Shown here: positions 7,689 through 16,452 of the stretch, in pieces | Layout of the letters: the number at the start of each line of letters is the position of its first letter | How positions within the stretch are numbered: the first letter of the stretch is position 1 | Origin: Marinobacter sp. S0848L | GTDB lineage: Bacteria > Pseudomonadota > Gammaproteobacteria > Pseudomonadales > Oleiphilaceae | Direction: 5' to 3' | Assembly (NCBI RefSeq): GCF_023016065.1 | Contig: NZ_JALKAQ010000005.1 | Coordinates: forward strand, 1 to 64,000 | Length of the DNA stretch: 64,000 nucleotides | Position numbers and translations under genes: made by a program | Notes under the pieces: model-generated | The model's input: the letters and a program-made list of their open reading frames with translations, nothing else | What the model was told of the DNA's origin: nothing | The model's database searches: none

Positions 7689-8510
7689 ATGACCGACTCA
7701 CGCAGCCAACGCCAAGCCCCGGGCGACCCCGTAATCCAGGTTCGGGGGTTAACGACACGTTTCGGCAACCACGTTGTTCACGACGGGCTGGACCTGGATT
7801 TGTATCCCGGTGAAATTTTGGGCGTAGTCGGGGGTTCAGGCACGGGCAAATCGGTATTGCTGAGAACCATCGTCGGTTTGAATCCCCCCTACGCAGGCCA
7901 TATCCGAGTATTCGATGTCGATCTTACGGCATTATCCGCCGGCGAACGCTCACAGTACGAACAGCGTTTCGGGGTGCTGTTTCAAGGGGGGGCTTTGTTC
8001 ACCTCACTGAATTTGATTCAAAACATTTCGGTACCGCTCATCGAACATGCGGGGTTAAGTCGCTCTGATGCGGAAGAGTTAGCCCGCATGAAACTCGCGT
8101 TGACCGGATTACCACCCGAAGCCGCCTTGAAATATCCAGCCGAACTTTCCGGTGGCATGGTCAAGCGCGCGGCGCTCGCCCGCGCACTGGCTCTGGACCC
8201 CGAAATTCTTTTTCTGGATGAACCCACAGCGGGCCTCGATCCCATCGGCGCTGCAGCTTTCGATGAGCTGATCGTTACGCTGAGCCGGGCACTGGGGCTT
8301 ACCGTCTTTCTGGTTACCCATGATTTGGACACACTGTATTCAACCTGCGACCGGGTTGCCGTTCTGGCGCAACGTAAGGTATTAGTGGCAGACACGCTTG
8401 ACCAAGTGGCCCGTACCAATGACGTTTGGATACAGGAATACTTTCATGGCCCCCGGGGCCGTGCCGCCAAATCCGCAGGAACGTTACCGACTCAAGAGGA
8501 GTTCCATTAA
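7689..8510 (+). CDS. MlaF-like lipid ABC transporter ATPase
   Basis: The 273-residue ATPase has Walker A GGSGTGKS (near residue 48), signature AELSGGMVKRAALARAL, Walker B ILFLDEPTAGLDP and H-loop THDLD. The LSGGM signature and the downstream GLDPI pattern are typical of the MlaF/Mkl branch. It should power lipid transport with the STAS-MlaE permease upstream. It starts 3 bp after that gene, and its TAA overlaps the ATG of the MCE gene by one base. Confidence 0.9.
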   Translation: MTDSRSQRQAPGDPVIQVRGLTTRFGNHVVHDGLDLDLYPGEILGVVGGSGTGKSVLLRTIVGLNPPYAGHIRVFDVDLTALSAGERSQYEQRFGVLFQGGALFTSLNLIQNISVPLIEHAGLSRSDAEELARMKLALTGLPPEAALKYPAELSGGMVKRAALARALALDPEILFLDEPTAGLDPIGAAAFDELIVTLSRALGLTVFLVTHDLDTLYSTCDRVAVLAQRKVLVADTLDQVARTNDVWIQEYFHGPRGRAAKSAGTLPTQEEFH

Positions 8511-9448
8511 TGGAGCCGAAGGCCCATCACGTTATTATTGGATGCTTCACCCTGGCCGCGGTGACCGCCGCCCTGCTGTTTGCGCTATGGCTGGGCAAAT
8601 CTTCGGCGGATAGAGAGTGGGCTTATTACCAGATAGGATTTGATCACCCCGTAAGTGGCTTGGCCAAAGGCAATCCTGTGCTTTACAGTGGCATTCAGGT
8701 GGGTGACGTCTTGGAACTGAAGTTGGCACCGGACAATCCGGCCCACGTTCGGGTTCTGGTGCGCGTTGAGCAAGACATCCCCGTCCGGGAAAACACCAAA
8801 GCCGGGTTAGTGCTGGCTAACATTACCGGCAGCATGAGCATTCAGTTCACCGGTGGCACACCGCAAAGCCCCGAGCTTCAGGGCGACCGTGATAACCCAC
8901 CACTGATTGTTGCGGAACCGTCTGCCCTGAACAACCTCATGAACAATGGCGAAGCCATGCTCGCTCAGGCAGAACAGCTGCTAACCAATATGAACCGGCT
9001 TCTGGCTACCGACAACATCGACAATGTGTCTGCCCTGATTCAAAACGCACGTGACGCCAGTGAATCGCTGCTTGCGAACCGTGAAGCGCTCATTGCCCTG
9101 ATGGATCAGTTCAATGCCGCTGCAGTGCGAGCAGAAGAAGCTGCCATTAAAGTGTCTGGCGTATCGGATAGAACCCGAACGGTGCTGAACGACCGGATCG
9201 TACCGGTATTGAATGCCATGGAAGCGGCCATATCGACCTTACAGCCCTCTCTGGAGCGGGTCGACACCATCACGGCCAATAACGAGCACTCTTTAAATGC
9301 CGGGCTTCAGGGGCTTTCCCAACTGGGGCCTGCGCTTCGGGAGCTGAAATCCACGTTACGTAACCTGAACAGCTTTACCCGTCGGCTTGAACACGACCCG
9401 GCGGGGACTCTGTGGGGCGGATCGACTATCAAGGAGTTTGAGCAATGA
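8510..9448 (+). CDS. MCE-domain (MlaD-like) substrate-binding protein
   Basis: The 312-residue protein has one N-terminal membrane helix (about residues 8-28, VIIGCFTLAAVTAALLFALW), an MCE domain (about 38-120: YYQIGFDHPVSGLAKGNPVLYSGIQVGDV through ANITGSMSIQFTGG) and a long helical C-terminal region. It is anchored in the inner membrane with the MCE domain in the periplasm, where MCE rings bind lipid. It is longer than E. coli MlaD (183 residues). The ATG at 8510 is preferred because GAGGAG lies 8 nt upstream and the start overlaps the previous stop (TAATG). The next gene overlaps its end by 4 bases (ATGA). Confidence 0.9.
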   Translation: MEPKAHHVIIGCFTLAAVTAALLFALWLGKSSADREWAYYQIGFDHPVSGLAKGNPVLYSGIQVGDVLELKLAPDNPAHVRVLVRVEQDIPVRENTKAGLVLANITGSMSIQFTGGTPQSPELQGDRDNPPLIVAEPSALNNLMNNGEAMLAQAEQLLTNMNRLLATDNIDNVSALIQNARDASESLLANREALIALMDQFNAAAVRAEEAAIKVSGVSDRTRTVLNDRIVPVLNAMEAAISTLQPSLERVDTITANNEHSLNAGLQGLSQLGPALRELKSTLRNLNSFTRRLEHDPAGTLWGGSTIKEFEQ

Positions 9449-10056
9449 AAACACGCCTCACACGTCTCGCCGCTCTGTTAACGGCTATATTCGCGTCCGG
9501 CTGCACTGTACTCCCCAGACCAGAGCCTCCCAGAGTCATGGATTTGGCTACATCAAGGTCACAGGCCACCGTCGAAGCGCCCTTGCCGAGCAGATTGCGC
9601 ATCAATACGCCACTCGCTTCAGACCCTATCGACAGCTCTGCCATTCTCCTGAAGCCAACGCCTTACGAATTTCAGGCCTATCCAAAAGCTCGGTGGCGGG
9701 ACAGCGCACCCGTCGTCATTCGTGACCATCTGGCAGGGCATATTCGAAATAGTCGGGGGTTTAGAAACGTTGTTATCGATACCAGTGCCGCTAACACCGA
9801 GCATTCCCTGCTTACGGAACTCTCGGCATTTCAGGTGGAGCAACACGGGAACACCTATCAGGTCGTCGTTAACCTACATGCGGAGATTACGAACGATCAG
9901 AGCGGGAACAGCTTGTGTATCCGCAGTTGGTCCATTCAAGAAGTCGCCGTGGGTTCAGAATTGGAGTTGGCAGTAGAAGCCTTTTCCCGAGCCAGCAACA
10001 CCCTCGGGGGCGAACTGACCCATTGGGCTTGGAGTTGTGTGCAACGGGCGCAGTGA
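9445..10056 (+). CDS. ABC-type transport auxiliary lipoprotein (PqiC-like)
   Basis: The 203-residue protein has a lipoprotein signal peptide with the lipobox FASGC (Cys about residue 20) and a PF03886-type body (ABC_trans_aux, formerly DUF330). PqiC and YmbA in E. coli are outer-membrane lipoproteins that work with MCE proteins. Here the gene closes the STAS-MlaE/MlaF/MCE operon, overlapping the MCE gene by ATGA, in place of the periplasmic shuttle MlaC. This suggests a bridging partner of the MCE complex at the outer membrane. The family call is from sequence recognition; the role is inferred. It converges on pgsA. Confidence 0.82.
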   Translation: MKTRLTRLAALLTAIFASGCTVLPRPEPPRVMDLATSRSQATVEAPLPSRLRINTPLASDPIDSSAILLKPTPYEFQAYPKARWRDSAPVVIRDHLAGHIRNSRGFRNVVIDTSAANTEHSLLTELSAFQVEQHGNTYQVVVNLHAEITNDQSGNSLCIRSWSIQEVAVGSELELAVEAFSRASNTLGGELTHWAWSCVQRAQ

Positions 10057-10088
10057 AGCGGGCCCGGGGAGATGGGGAGGTAACGTGC

Positions 10089-10670
10089 TTAAACTTCGCG
10101 ACGCTTTTCGTTAGCCGCATCCCCTGCTTTCGGAAACAAGTCGTCCCAAGCGGCGTGCAAATACAAGTACATCGACCACAGAGTCAGTACCGCTGCCACG
10201 TACAGCAACCCAACCGCGATATCGGCCAGCAGATTCCCCGGCGGGAATGCCAGCAAACCCACGATGGCCGCAATCTGAGCCGTGGTTTTGATCTTACCGA
10301 TGTAGGAAACCGCCACACTGCCCCGGCTTCCGATTTCAGCCATCCACTCTCGCAACGCGGAAATGACAATTTCACGACCAATAATGATGGTTGCGGGAAT
10401 GGTCAGCAAAACCGCGGAGTACTCTTCAATCAGAACCGCCAGTGCCACAGCCACCATCAACTTGTCTGCGACCGGGTCCAAAAACGCACCGAATGGCGTG
10501 CTTTGGTTCAGGCGTCGCGCCAGGTACCCATCCAACCAGTCCGTAATCCCTGCCAACGCAAAAATCGCGGCGCTCGCCATGTAACTCCAGCTCGCGGGCA
10601 AATAGAACACCACAACGAACACCGGAATCATGACGATGCGAGACAGGGTAATCAGGTTCGGTAAATTCAT
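10089..10670 (-). CDS. pgsA: CDP-diacylglycerol--glycerol-3-phosphate 3-phosphatidyltransferase
   Basis: PgsA makes phosphatidylglycerophosphate, the first committed step to phosphatidylglycerol and cardiolipin, in the inner membrane. The 193-residue protein has several membrane helices and the CDP-alcohol phosphatidyltransferase motif (DG..AR........G...D...D), seen in the stretch [20 protein letters not shown] near residue 60. I chose the ATG giving [11 protein letters not shown], the usual N-terminus; longer in-frame starts run into uvrC. It begins 7 bp after uvrC, in the common order uvrY-uvrC-pgsA. Confidence 0.95.
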   Translation of the reverse strand: MNLPNLITLSRIVMIPVFVVVFYLPASWSYMASAAIFALAGITDWLDGYLARRLNQSTPFGAFLDPVADKLMVAVALAVLIEEYSAVLLTIPATIIIGREIVISALREWMAEIGSRGSVAVSYIGKIKTTAQIAAIVGLLAFPPGNLLADIAVGLLYVAAVLTLWSMYLYLHAAWDDLFPKAGDAANEKRREV

Positions 10671-10677
10671 GGTGTTC

Positions 10678-12537
10678 CTATTCGTTATGCAATGCTGCGT
10701 AAATGGTTTCGGCCAATGCCTTGCTGATGCCCTGGACCTTGGCAATCTCATCCACTCCGGCTTTTCGGATACCCTGTATGCCACCGAAGTAGCGTATTAA
10801 CTCACGCCGACGTTTTGGTCCAACACCCTCAATGCCTTCAAGGGTAGACTGCCGGCGTTTTTTATCTCGCCTCGCCCGGTGGCCAGTAATGGCAAACCGG
10901 TGCGACTCGTCCCGTATGTGCTGAATCAGATGTAACGCCGGAGAATCAGCCGGCACTCGGAACACCGCATCGGTCATAGCATCAATCAATTGTTCCATGC
11001 CTGCCCGGCGAGTAACACCCTTTGCCACACCAATTAATGGAATGTCTGAAATCTCAAGCTCATCAAACACTTCCCGCGCAATGTTTAGCTGGCCTTTACC
11101 GCCATCGATGAAGACTAAGTCAGGCTTTTTGCCTTCGCCATTCACTAATCGGCGGTACCGGCGCGTTAATACCTGGCGCATGGCCGCGTAGTCGTCCCCG
11201 GCCGTCACGCCTTCGATATTATACAGGCGGTAATCGCTTTTCAGCGGGCCATTCTCGTCGAAAACCACACAGGATGCGACGGTATTTTCCCCGTGACTGT
11301 GGCTGATATCAAAACATTCCATGCGACTGGGGGTTTCCGCCAGTTCCAGCAGGTCCCGAAGCGCAAGCAAACGACGATACACGGTTTCCTTACTGGCAAG
11401 GTGAGTTAACAAAGTCTGCTGGGCGTTGGTCATGGCCAATTCAAGCCAACGCTTACGCTCACCCCGCACGTTGCCCCGGATTCTGGTTTCGCGGTTGGCA
11501 GCCTCGGTAAGCGCTTGGGCCAGAAGTTCCTGCCCATCCACTTTCACCGGCACCAGAATATCGTGTGGAATCTCCCGGCGAGTGTCACCACCGAAATAAT
11601 ACTGACCAAGGAACGATGCCAGCAATTCGCCTTCCGTCTGCTCTAGCGAGAATTTCGGGAAGTAATCTTTGGTACCAAGCACCCGACCACCCCGGACAAT
11701 GATCACCACGATACACACCACACCGGCGTCCTGGGCGATAGCAATCACATCGGCATCGCCACCCTCGCCATCAACCGACTGCTGCTCCTGAACATGGCGC
11801 AAGTGGTTGACCTGATCGCGATACGCGGCGGCTTTCTCGAACTCCAGTTTCGAGGCCGCTTCCTCCATCGCATTCATCAGATCACGGATGATCGCGGGGT
11901 TCTTGCCCTCGAGAAACATGGTCGCGCGACGAATATCCTGCTGATACTCCTCGGGGGTAATGTACTCTACGCAGGGCGCGGTGCACCGGTTAATCTGGTA
12001 CTGCAGACAGGGCCGATTCCGGTTACGGAAATAGCTTTCGTTACAAGATCTTATCTTGAATACTTTTTGTAGAATGTTAAGACTTTCCTTGACTGCTCCG
12101 GAGCTAGGGAAAGGCCCGAACCAAGTGCCACCGCCTTTTTTCGTGCGACCACGACGAAAGGTCAGAGACGGATAATCATCGTGGGACGACAGGTAAATAT
12201 AGGGATAGGATTTATCATCCCGAAGCAGGATGTTGTAGGGCGGCCTCAGAGACTTGATCAGGTTTTGTTCAAGCAGAAGCGCTTCGGTTTCACTGCCAGT
12301 GATGGTGACTTCAATGGCGTGAATCTTGGCGACCAAGGCTTCGGTTTTCGGCGCCAAGCCAGATGTTCGGAAGTAACTGCTGACCCGGTTTTTGAGATTC
12401 CGCGCTTTCCCGACGTACAGAATCTCCCCTGCACTATCGTACATACGATAGACACCGGCGCGTTCAGAAAGTTGTTTCAGGAAGCTCTTGCTGTCGAACT
12501 CCCCGGGGACATGGTTAGGGTCAAACGGTGTCGGCAT
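10678..12537 (-). CDS. uvrC: Excinuclease ABC subunit UvrC
   Basis: UvrC makes the dual incisions around UvrAB-bound DNA lesions in nucleotide excision repair. The 619-residue protein shows the GIY-YIG nuclease domain ([21 protein letters not shown], near residues 27-47), a UVR motif ([14 protein letters not shown], about 205-220), the C-terminal RNase H-like nuclease ([26 protein letters not shown]) and a terminal helix-hairpin-helix region ([16 protein letters not shown]). The ATG at 12537 is preferred over a TTG at 12549. It overlaps the end of uvrY by 17 bases, so the two are probably coupled. Confidence 0.96.
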   Translation of the reverse strand: MPTPFDPNHVPGEFDSKSFLKQLSERAGVYRMYDSAGEILYVGKARNLKNRVSSYFRTSGLAPKTEALVAKIHAIEVTITGSETEALLLEQNLIKSLRPPYNILLRDDKSYPYIYLSSHDDYPSLTFRRGRTKKGGGTWFGPFPSSGAVKESLNILQKVFKIRSCNESYFRNRNRPCLQYQINRCTAPCVEYITPEEYQQDIRRATMFLEGKNPAIIRDLMNAMEEAASKLEFEKAAAYRDQVNHLRHVQEQQSVDGEGGDADVIAIAQDAGVVCIVVIIVRGGRVLGTKDYFPKFSLEQTEGELLASFLGQYYFGGDTRREIPHDILVPVKVDGQELLAQALTEAANRETRIRGNVRGERKRWLELAMTNAQQTLLTHLASKETVYRRLLALRDLLELAETPSRMECFDISHSHGENTVASCVVFDENGPLKSDYRLYNIEGVTAGDDYAAMRQVLTRRYRRLVNGEGKKPDLVFIDGGKGQLNIAREVFDELEISDIPLIGVAKGVTRRAGMEQLIDAMTDAVFRVPADSPALHLIQHIRDESHRFAITGHRARRDKKRRQSTLEGIEGVGPKRRRELIRYFGGIQGIRKAGVDEIAKVQGISKALAETIYAALHNE

Positions 12538-13183
12538 CCAGCAACCCAAGCCGTACTGCCATCAGCGCCAGTTCTACATCACTGGAAATCTCGAGTTTCT
12601 CGAAAATCCGATAGCGATAGCTGTTCACGGTTTTCGGACTCAAACAGAGCTTGTCCGAAATATCCTGAACTTTCTGGCACTCCACCACCATCATGGCAAT
12701 CTGCATTTCACGCTCGGATAAGCGCTCGAACTTCGACAGTTCGCCGTCTTCATCCCGGTCGCCGCCACCCAGTGAGTTCAATGCCATCTTCTGAGCTATC
12801 TCGGGGCTAATGTAACGCTGACCGGAATGGGCCTTGCGAATGGCCCGCACCATTTCCTGAATGTCTGCGCCCTTGGTGATATAAGCCGCTGCGCCACTTT
12901 GCATGACCCGCGCCGGATAGGGATCGTCTGCGCAGGCGGTCACCACGATGATTCGAATGGAGTCGTCCAGCCGGAGAATTCGCCGCGTGGCTTCGAGCCC
13001 GCCAATACCCGGCATCCGAATATCCATGAGAACGATATCCGGCCGAGCGTTGCGTACGAAATCAATCGCATCTTCACCAGAAGACGCCTGACCGATCACA
13101 TCAATGTCAGGATTGTCAGCCAACATGCGGGTAATACCAGAGCGCACCAACTCGTGGTCATCAACAACCAGAACCCTGATCAA
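12521..13183 (-). CDS. gacA: Two-component response regulator GacA/UvrY
   Basis: This is the DNA-binding regulator paired with GacS/BarA. It activates small RNAs that titrate CsrA/RsmA, controlling the switch between growth and secondary functions. The 220-residue protein has a receiver domain (residues 1-120) with the phospho-acceptor Asp54 in VLMDIRMPG and acidic DD at 8-9, and a LuxR-type HTH (about 150-215: LSEREMQIAMMVVE, LSPKTVNSYRYRIFEKL). Adjacency to uvrC is the classical arrangement and supports the call over other NarL-family regulators. Confidence 0.93.
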   Translation of the reverse strand: MIRVLVVDDHELVRSGITRMLADNPDIDVIGQASSGEDAIDFVRNARPDIVLMDIRMPGIGGLEATRRILRLDDSIRIIVVTACADDPYPARVMQSGAAAYITKGADIQEMVRAIRKAHSGQRYISPEIAQKMALNSLGGGDRDEDGELSKFERLSEREMQIAMMVVECQKVQDISDKLCLSPKTVNSYRYRIFEKLEISSDVELALMAVRLGLLDADTV

Positions 13184-13308
13184 AGCTCACCTCACCAACA
13201 GAATAAAAACAACGCTCAGCAATTGTACCCATTACCGGACTCACCGCATAGGTAACGCGTTCAAAACCTTGGCCTTCATCACCCACTGTAACGTTTCGGT
13301 TCAGAGTT

Positions 13309-13557
13309 TCAGGCCGGAGCGCCTAAGCTTGCCGTATTCTCAACCGGATCAAACCACACCACCAACTCGCCTGCCCGAACAGCGGCAAGCACTCGACTGC
13401 GCTCGGCTAACGGGTTCTCGGTATCGTTCAGCCCGTGATAACGCGTGCAGTATTCATCCGCCAGCCCTTCAAGCTGGTCTGCGGTTAACAGGCTGGCATC
13501 CACCACAAACTTCTCCTGACGGGGATCCGACTCAGGTCCATTAGCATAATCGCTCAT
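13309..13557 (-). CDS. UPF0270 (YheU-like) small protein
   Basis: The 82-residue acidic protein resembles the UPF0270/YheU family: LTADQLEGLADEYCTRYHG, then an ERSRVLAAVRAGELVVWFDP stretch matching the family's end. No function is established for the family. The start at 13557 (MSDYANGP) is chosen because AAAGGA lies 6-7 nt upstream; a longer in-frame start at 13596 has no clear site. It has about 30 N-terminal residues more than the shortest relatives I recall, so the family call is moderate. Confidence 0.6.
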   Translation of the reverse strand: MSDYANGPESDPRQEKFVVDASLLTADQLEGLADEYCTRYHGLNDTENPLAERSRVLAAVRAGELVVWFDPVENTASLGAPA

Positions 13558-13634
13558 CACCAATCCTTTCACTGTATCTTCAAAAGCCACTAGCAATTCA
13601 TTATCATCGTGCCTTTTACAAAGTTTGGATGCTA

Positions 13635-14339
13635 ATGAACCAGAATGTTTTCAAGCTAACACTCCCTATCCTGTTTGGCTACCTGCCACTAGGGATGGCT
13701 TTCGGCGTGCTGTTTTCCACGCAACTGGATTATGCGTGGTGGATAGCGCCGCTTATGGGCCTGGTGATCTATGCCGGTGCCGGGCAAATCTTGGCCGTTA
13801 GCCTGTTAGCAGCCAATGCCGGGTTGCTCGAAGTGGCGGTGGCGATGCTGGTTCTTAATGCCCGTCACCTGTTTTACGGCCTGTCACTCCTTGGCCAGTT
13901 TCGCGGTGCCGGCTGGCGCAAAGGTTACCTTATCTTCGGGCTTACGGACGAAACCTATTCGCTGCTGACCAGCCGAATACGTTCCGGCGATTCACACAGC
14001 GAGCAAGAAATCGATTTCCGCATTACCGCCTTCAATCAACTCTACTGGATTGCCGGATGCGCCCTGGGTGCGTTGCTTGGAGAGTGGGTCGCGTTTAACA
14101 GCACGGGTATCGAATTTGCCTTGGTCGCTTTGTTCATTGTTTTGACCATCGAGCAGTTCAAGGCGCTTGGCAACGCCTTCCCCATCTGGGCCGGTGCATT
14201 CGCGGCAGGTATTGCCATGTTACTGATACCAGCCACCCATCAGTTGATTGCCGCCATTGCCATTGTTACTGCAGTGCTGTTGATTCAATACCGTTACCAG
14301 CGCGAGCCTGGTCTTGAGCCGGAGGCCACCCATGAGTGA
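13635..14339 (+). CDS. azlC: AzlC-family branched-chain amino acid exporter, large subunit
   Basis: AzlC with AzlD forms an inner-membrane exporter of branched-chain amino acids in characterised relatives (AzlCD, BrnFE/YgaZH). The 234-residue protein is strongly hydrophobic, with the family signature GYLPLGMAFGVL near residue 15, LMGLVIYAGAGQ and LVLNARHLFYGLSL near 75. The ATG at 13635 is preferred over 13629 because TTGGA ends 6 nt before it, but both are possible. The end overlaps azlD by 8 bases (ATGAGTGA). The substrate is inferred from the family only. Confidence 0.85.
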   Translation: MNQNVFKLTLPILFGYLPLGMAFGVLFSTQLDYAWWIAPLMGLVIYAGAGQILAVSLLAANAGLLEVAVAMLVLNARHLFYGLSLLGQFRGAGWRKGYLIFGLTDETYSLLTSRIRSGDSHSEQEIDFRITAFNQLYWIAGCALGALLGEWVAFNSTGIEFALVALFIVLTIEQFKALGNAFPIWAGAFAAGIAMLLIPATHQLIAAIAIVTAVLLIQYRYQREPGLEPEATHE

Positions 14340-14676
14340 AGGCTATTATCTGGCGGCATTCATCGCCGTCACGGCGTTAGCAACCTTCGCCACGCGCGTG
14401 GTGCCCTTTCTGTTTTTCGAACGCCACACCGACCACCCGCTTATTAAACATTTGGGGCGTTTTCTGCCTGCAGCGGTCATGGCCTTGCTGGCGACGGTTT
14501 TTCTACAAAGGTCGGGCAATTGGGGTGCCGGGACATTCGGGTTAGATGCCTTGATCCCCGGTTTGCTGGTGGTGGCGGTTCATCTTTGGCGAGGCAATGC
14601 CTTGCTGTCCATCGCGACTGGCACTATTGCCTATATGGCCATTCAGCAAACCGGAATGATGGTGGCGGGTGCCTGA
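14332..14676 (+). CDS. azlD: AzlD-family branched-chain amino acid exporter, small subunit
   Basis: The 114-residue protein has four predicted membrane helices and the AzlD pattern: an early ALATFATRVVPFLFF segment, then GRFLPAAVMALLATVFL. It is the partner of AzlC, with which it overlaps by 8 bases. The start MSEGYYLA at 14332 fits this overlap. Its stop codon directly abuts the stop of the convergent DUF1330 gene, leaving no spacer for a terminator. Confidence 0.85.
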   Translation: MSEGYYLAAFIAVTALATFATRVVPFLFFERHTDHPLIKHLGRFLPAAVMALLATVFLQRSGNWGAGTFGLDALIPGLLVVAVHLWRGNALLSIATGTIAYMAIQQTGMMVAGA

Positions 14677-15075
14677 TTACACGCCACTCTCGACGTTAGC
14701 GACTAATCGGGAGTCTTCCAATGCGGCGGTCCTATGTTTGAGGACACCTTTGTAATCCGGGTCTTCAATCATAGTCAGGAAGGCATCGGTTGAAGGATAT
14801 CGAACCAGTAACACTTGGTCCCAAGTCTCTTCGGGAGGCGCAATAAGAGAGCCGACGCTTCGGCCAGACCAGATAACTTCAGCGCCAACCGCTTTGACAC
14901 AGGCAGCGGCTTCTTTCATATAACGTTTATAGGCGTCGCGCCCGGAACACGCTTCACTCGCGTCCTGATATTCCGCCCGGTCACGGAATCTCAGTAAATT
15001 GAGCATAACGACAGGTTGATCTTTCGGGGTTTCTTGCAAGATTTTCTTCAAGTCTTCCTGAGTTGGGGCCGCCAT
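14677..15075 (-). CDS. DUF1330-domain protein
   Basis: The 132-residue soluble protein has a dimeric alpha-beta barrel fold of the DUF1330 type, with VVMLNLLRFRDRAEY near residues 22-36, GAEVIWSGRSVG and the terminal WDQVLLVRYPSTDAFLTMIEDPDY. A GAAGGA motif lies 7 nt before the ATG. The family has no settled function. Its 3' end abuts azlD. No operon partner is visible; the AEC gene diverges from it. Confidence 0.8.
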   Translation of the reverse strand: MAAPTQEDLKKILQETPKDQPVVMLNLLRFRDRAEYQDASEACSGRDAYKRYMKEAAACVKAVGAEVIWSGRSVGSLIAPPEETWDQVLLVRYPSTDAFLTMIEDPDYKGVLKHRTAALEDSRLVANVESGV

Positions 15076-15161
15076 TGCGTATCCTTCTTATTCGTTATTG
15101 TGAGGAGCTACGTCGGGTAAAACCTTTTCATCCATCGACGACATTCTGAGAATACTTCACC

Positions 15162-16112
15162 TTGAGCGAATTACTAGCCACATTCAGCGACACACTGGAA
15201 ATCACCCTGCCCGTCTTTGCCATGGTTTTTCTAGGTATGGGGCTACGCCGACTCGGCTGGATTGACCAAAATTTCATTGCAACAGCATCGGCGCTGGTGT
15301 TCAAGGCTACGCTACCGACGCTTGTTTTTCTCGCCATCATTAAGGCCGACCTAAGCGCTACTCTGAACGCCAACATGATTTTGTTCTACTTGGCGGCCAC
15401 CCTCGGGAGTTTTTTTGGCGCTTGGCTATGGGCCATTAAACGTGTGCCCAGAGACGACCGCGGGGTTTACGTTCAGGGTGCGTTTCGGGGCAACTGTGGC
15501 ATTGTCGGATTGGCGCTCGCGGCTAATCTATACGGCGATTACGGCCTCTCGGCCGGGGGCCTGTTACTCGGCCTGGTTATCATTTCGTACAACGTTCTGT
15601 CAGTGGTTGTGTTGCTCGCCTACCAACCGGGCAAACAAATGAATGCGGCGACCACGCTACGGGATATTGTCCGAAACCCATTGATCATCGCCGTTGTCGT
15701 CGCCGTCCCCTTCGCCGGATTAGAGGTGACGCTGCCGGACTGGATCATGACCAGCGGTAACTACTTTGCCTCGCTCACCTTGCCTCTCGCTTTGCTTTGC
15801 ATTGGCGGCGCCGTATCGTTGAAAGCCATTCGCAATGACAGCGGGCCTGCGCTAGGGGCGGCCATGTGGAAGATGGTGACACTGCCAGTTGCCTGCACAT
15901 TCGCAGCCTGGTTATTGGGATTCGAAGGCCGGGAGTTGGGGCTGATGTTCCTGTTCTTTGCAAGCCCCACCGCAGCGGCCAGTTTTGTCATGGTGAAGGC
16001 GCTCGGAGGCAACGACCGTATGGCGGCCAACATCATCGCCTTGACCACTTTGTTGGCGAGCGTGACGGTAACGATGGGCGTGTTCGTTTTACAAATAGCC
16101 GGCTTGGGTTGA
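15162..16112 (+). CDS. AEC (auxin efflux carrier) family transporter
   Basis: The 316-residue membrane protein has about ten predicted helices in two halves, with the AEC/BART features FLGMGLRRLGWID near residue 25, GAFRGNCGIVGLALA near 110 and FFASPTAAASFVMVKALGG near 270. Bacterial members export small organic anions such as malonate or malate; the substrate here is unknown. The start is probably the TTG at 15162, since the next ATG would remove the first helix. The ribosome binding site is weak. A terminator hairpin follows at 16142. Confidence 0.82.
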   Translation: MSELLATFSDTLEITLPVFAMVFLGMGLRRLGWIDQNFIATASALVFKATLPTLVFLAIIKADLSATLNANMILFYLAATLGSFFGAWLWAIKRVPRDDRGVYVQGAFRGNCGIVGLALAANLYGDYGLSAGGLLLGLVIISYNVLSVVVLLAYQPGKQMNAATTLRDIVRNPLIIAVVVAVPFAGLEVTLPDWIMTSGNYFASLTLPLALLCIGGAVSLKAIRNDSGPALGAAMWKMVTLPVACTFAAWLLGFEGRELGLMFLFFASPTAAASFVMVKALGGNDRMAANIIALTTLLASVTVTMGVFVLQIAGLG

Positions 16113-16141
16113 ACTAACCCAGTTTTGAAGACACAAACAAA

Positions 16142-16167
16142 AAACCCCAGCATTTCTGCTGGGGTTT
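16142..16167. terminator. Bidirectional Rho-independent terminator between the AEC gene and tRNA-Ser
   Basis: A perfect 11-bp stem (AAACCCCAGCA at 16142-16152 with TGCTGGGGTTT at 16157-16167) has a 4-nt loop. On the minus strand it is followed by a T-rich run, so it should end tRNA-Ser transcription. On the plus strand the following TAATTT is weaker. Confidence 0.85.
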
Positions 16168-16171
16168 AATT

Positions 16172-16262
16172 TGGCGGAGAGGGAGGGATTCGAACCCTCG
16201 ATACGCTATTAACGTATACACACTTTCCAGGCGTGCGCCTTCAGCCACTCGGCCACCTCTCC
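16172..16262 (-). tRNA. tRNA-Ser (anticodon GGA)
   Basis: The reverse complement is a 91-nt class II tRNA: acceptor GGAGAGG/CCTCTCC, D-arm TGGCCGAGTGGCTGAAGGCG, anticodon loop with GGA, a long variable arm, T-arm GGTTCGAATCC and encoded CCA (16172-16174). It reads the UCC and UCU codons. It is a single-gene unit with its own promoter and terminator. Confidence 0.96.
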
Positions 16263-16310
16263 AATAAACTGTTTCAAATCAGCAAACTCGCCGCTCATTT
16301 GAGGGCGCAA

Positions 16311-16339
16311 ACTTTAATTGTTTTGACGGCGTTTGGCAA
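16311..16339 (-). promoter_or_regulatory. Candidate promoter of tRNA-Ser
   Basis: On the minus strand TTGCCA (16334-16339) and TAAAGT (16311-16316) are spaced by 17 nt, about 49 nt before the tRNA 5' end, with a GC-rich stretch downstream of the -10. Motif-based call. Confidence 0.4.
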
Positions 16340-16452
16340 CCGTATCTGCAAATTTCTCTGAAAATTTATTTCCGCACCGCCCTCACCCCCTATTCGCTTG
16401 GTATTTTCGCTATGCTTAGCAGTTAACGCCCACCACTTCCGGAGAGAACACC

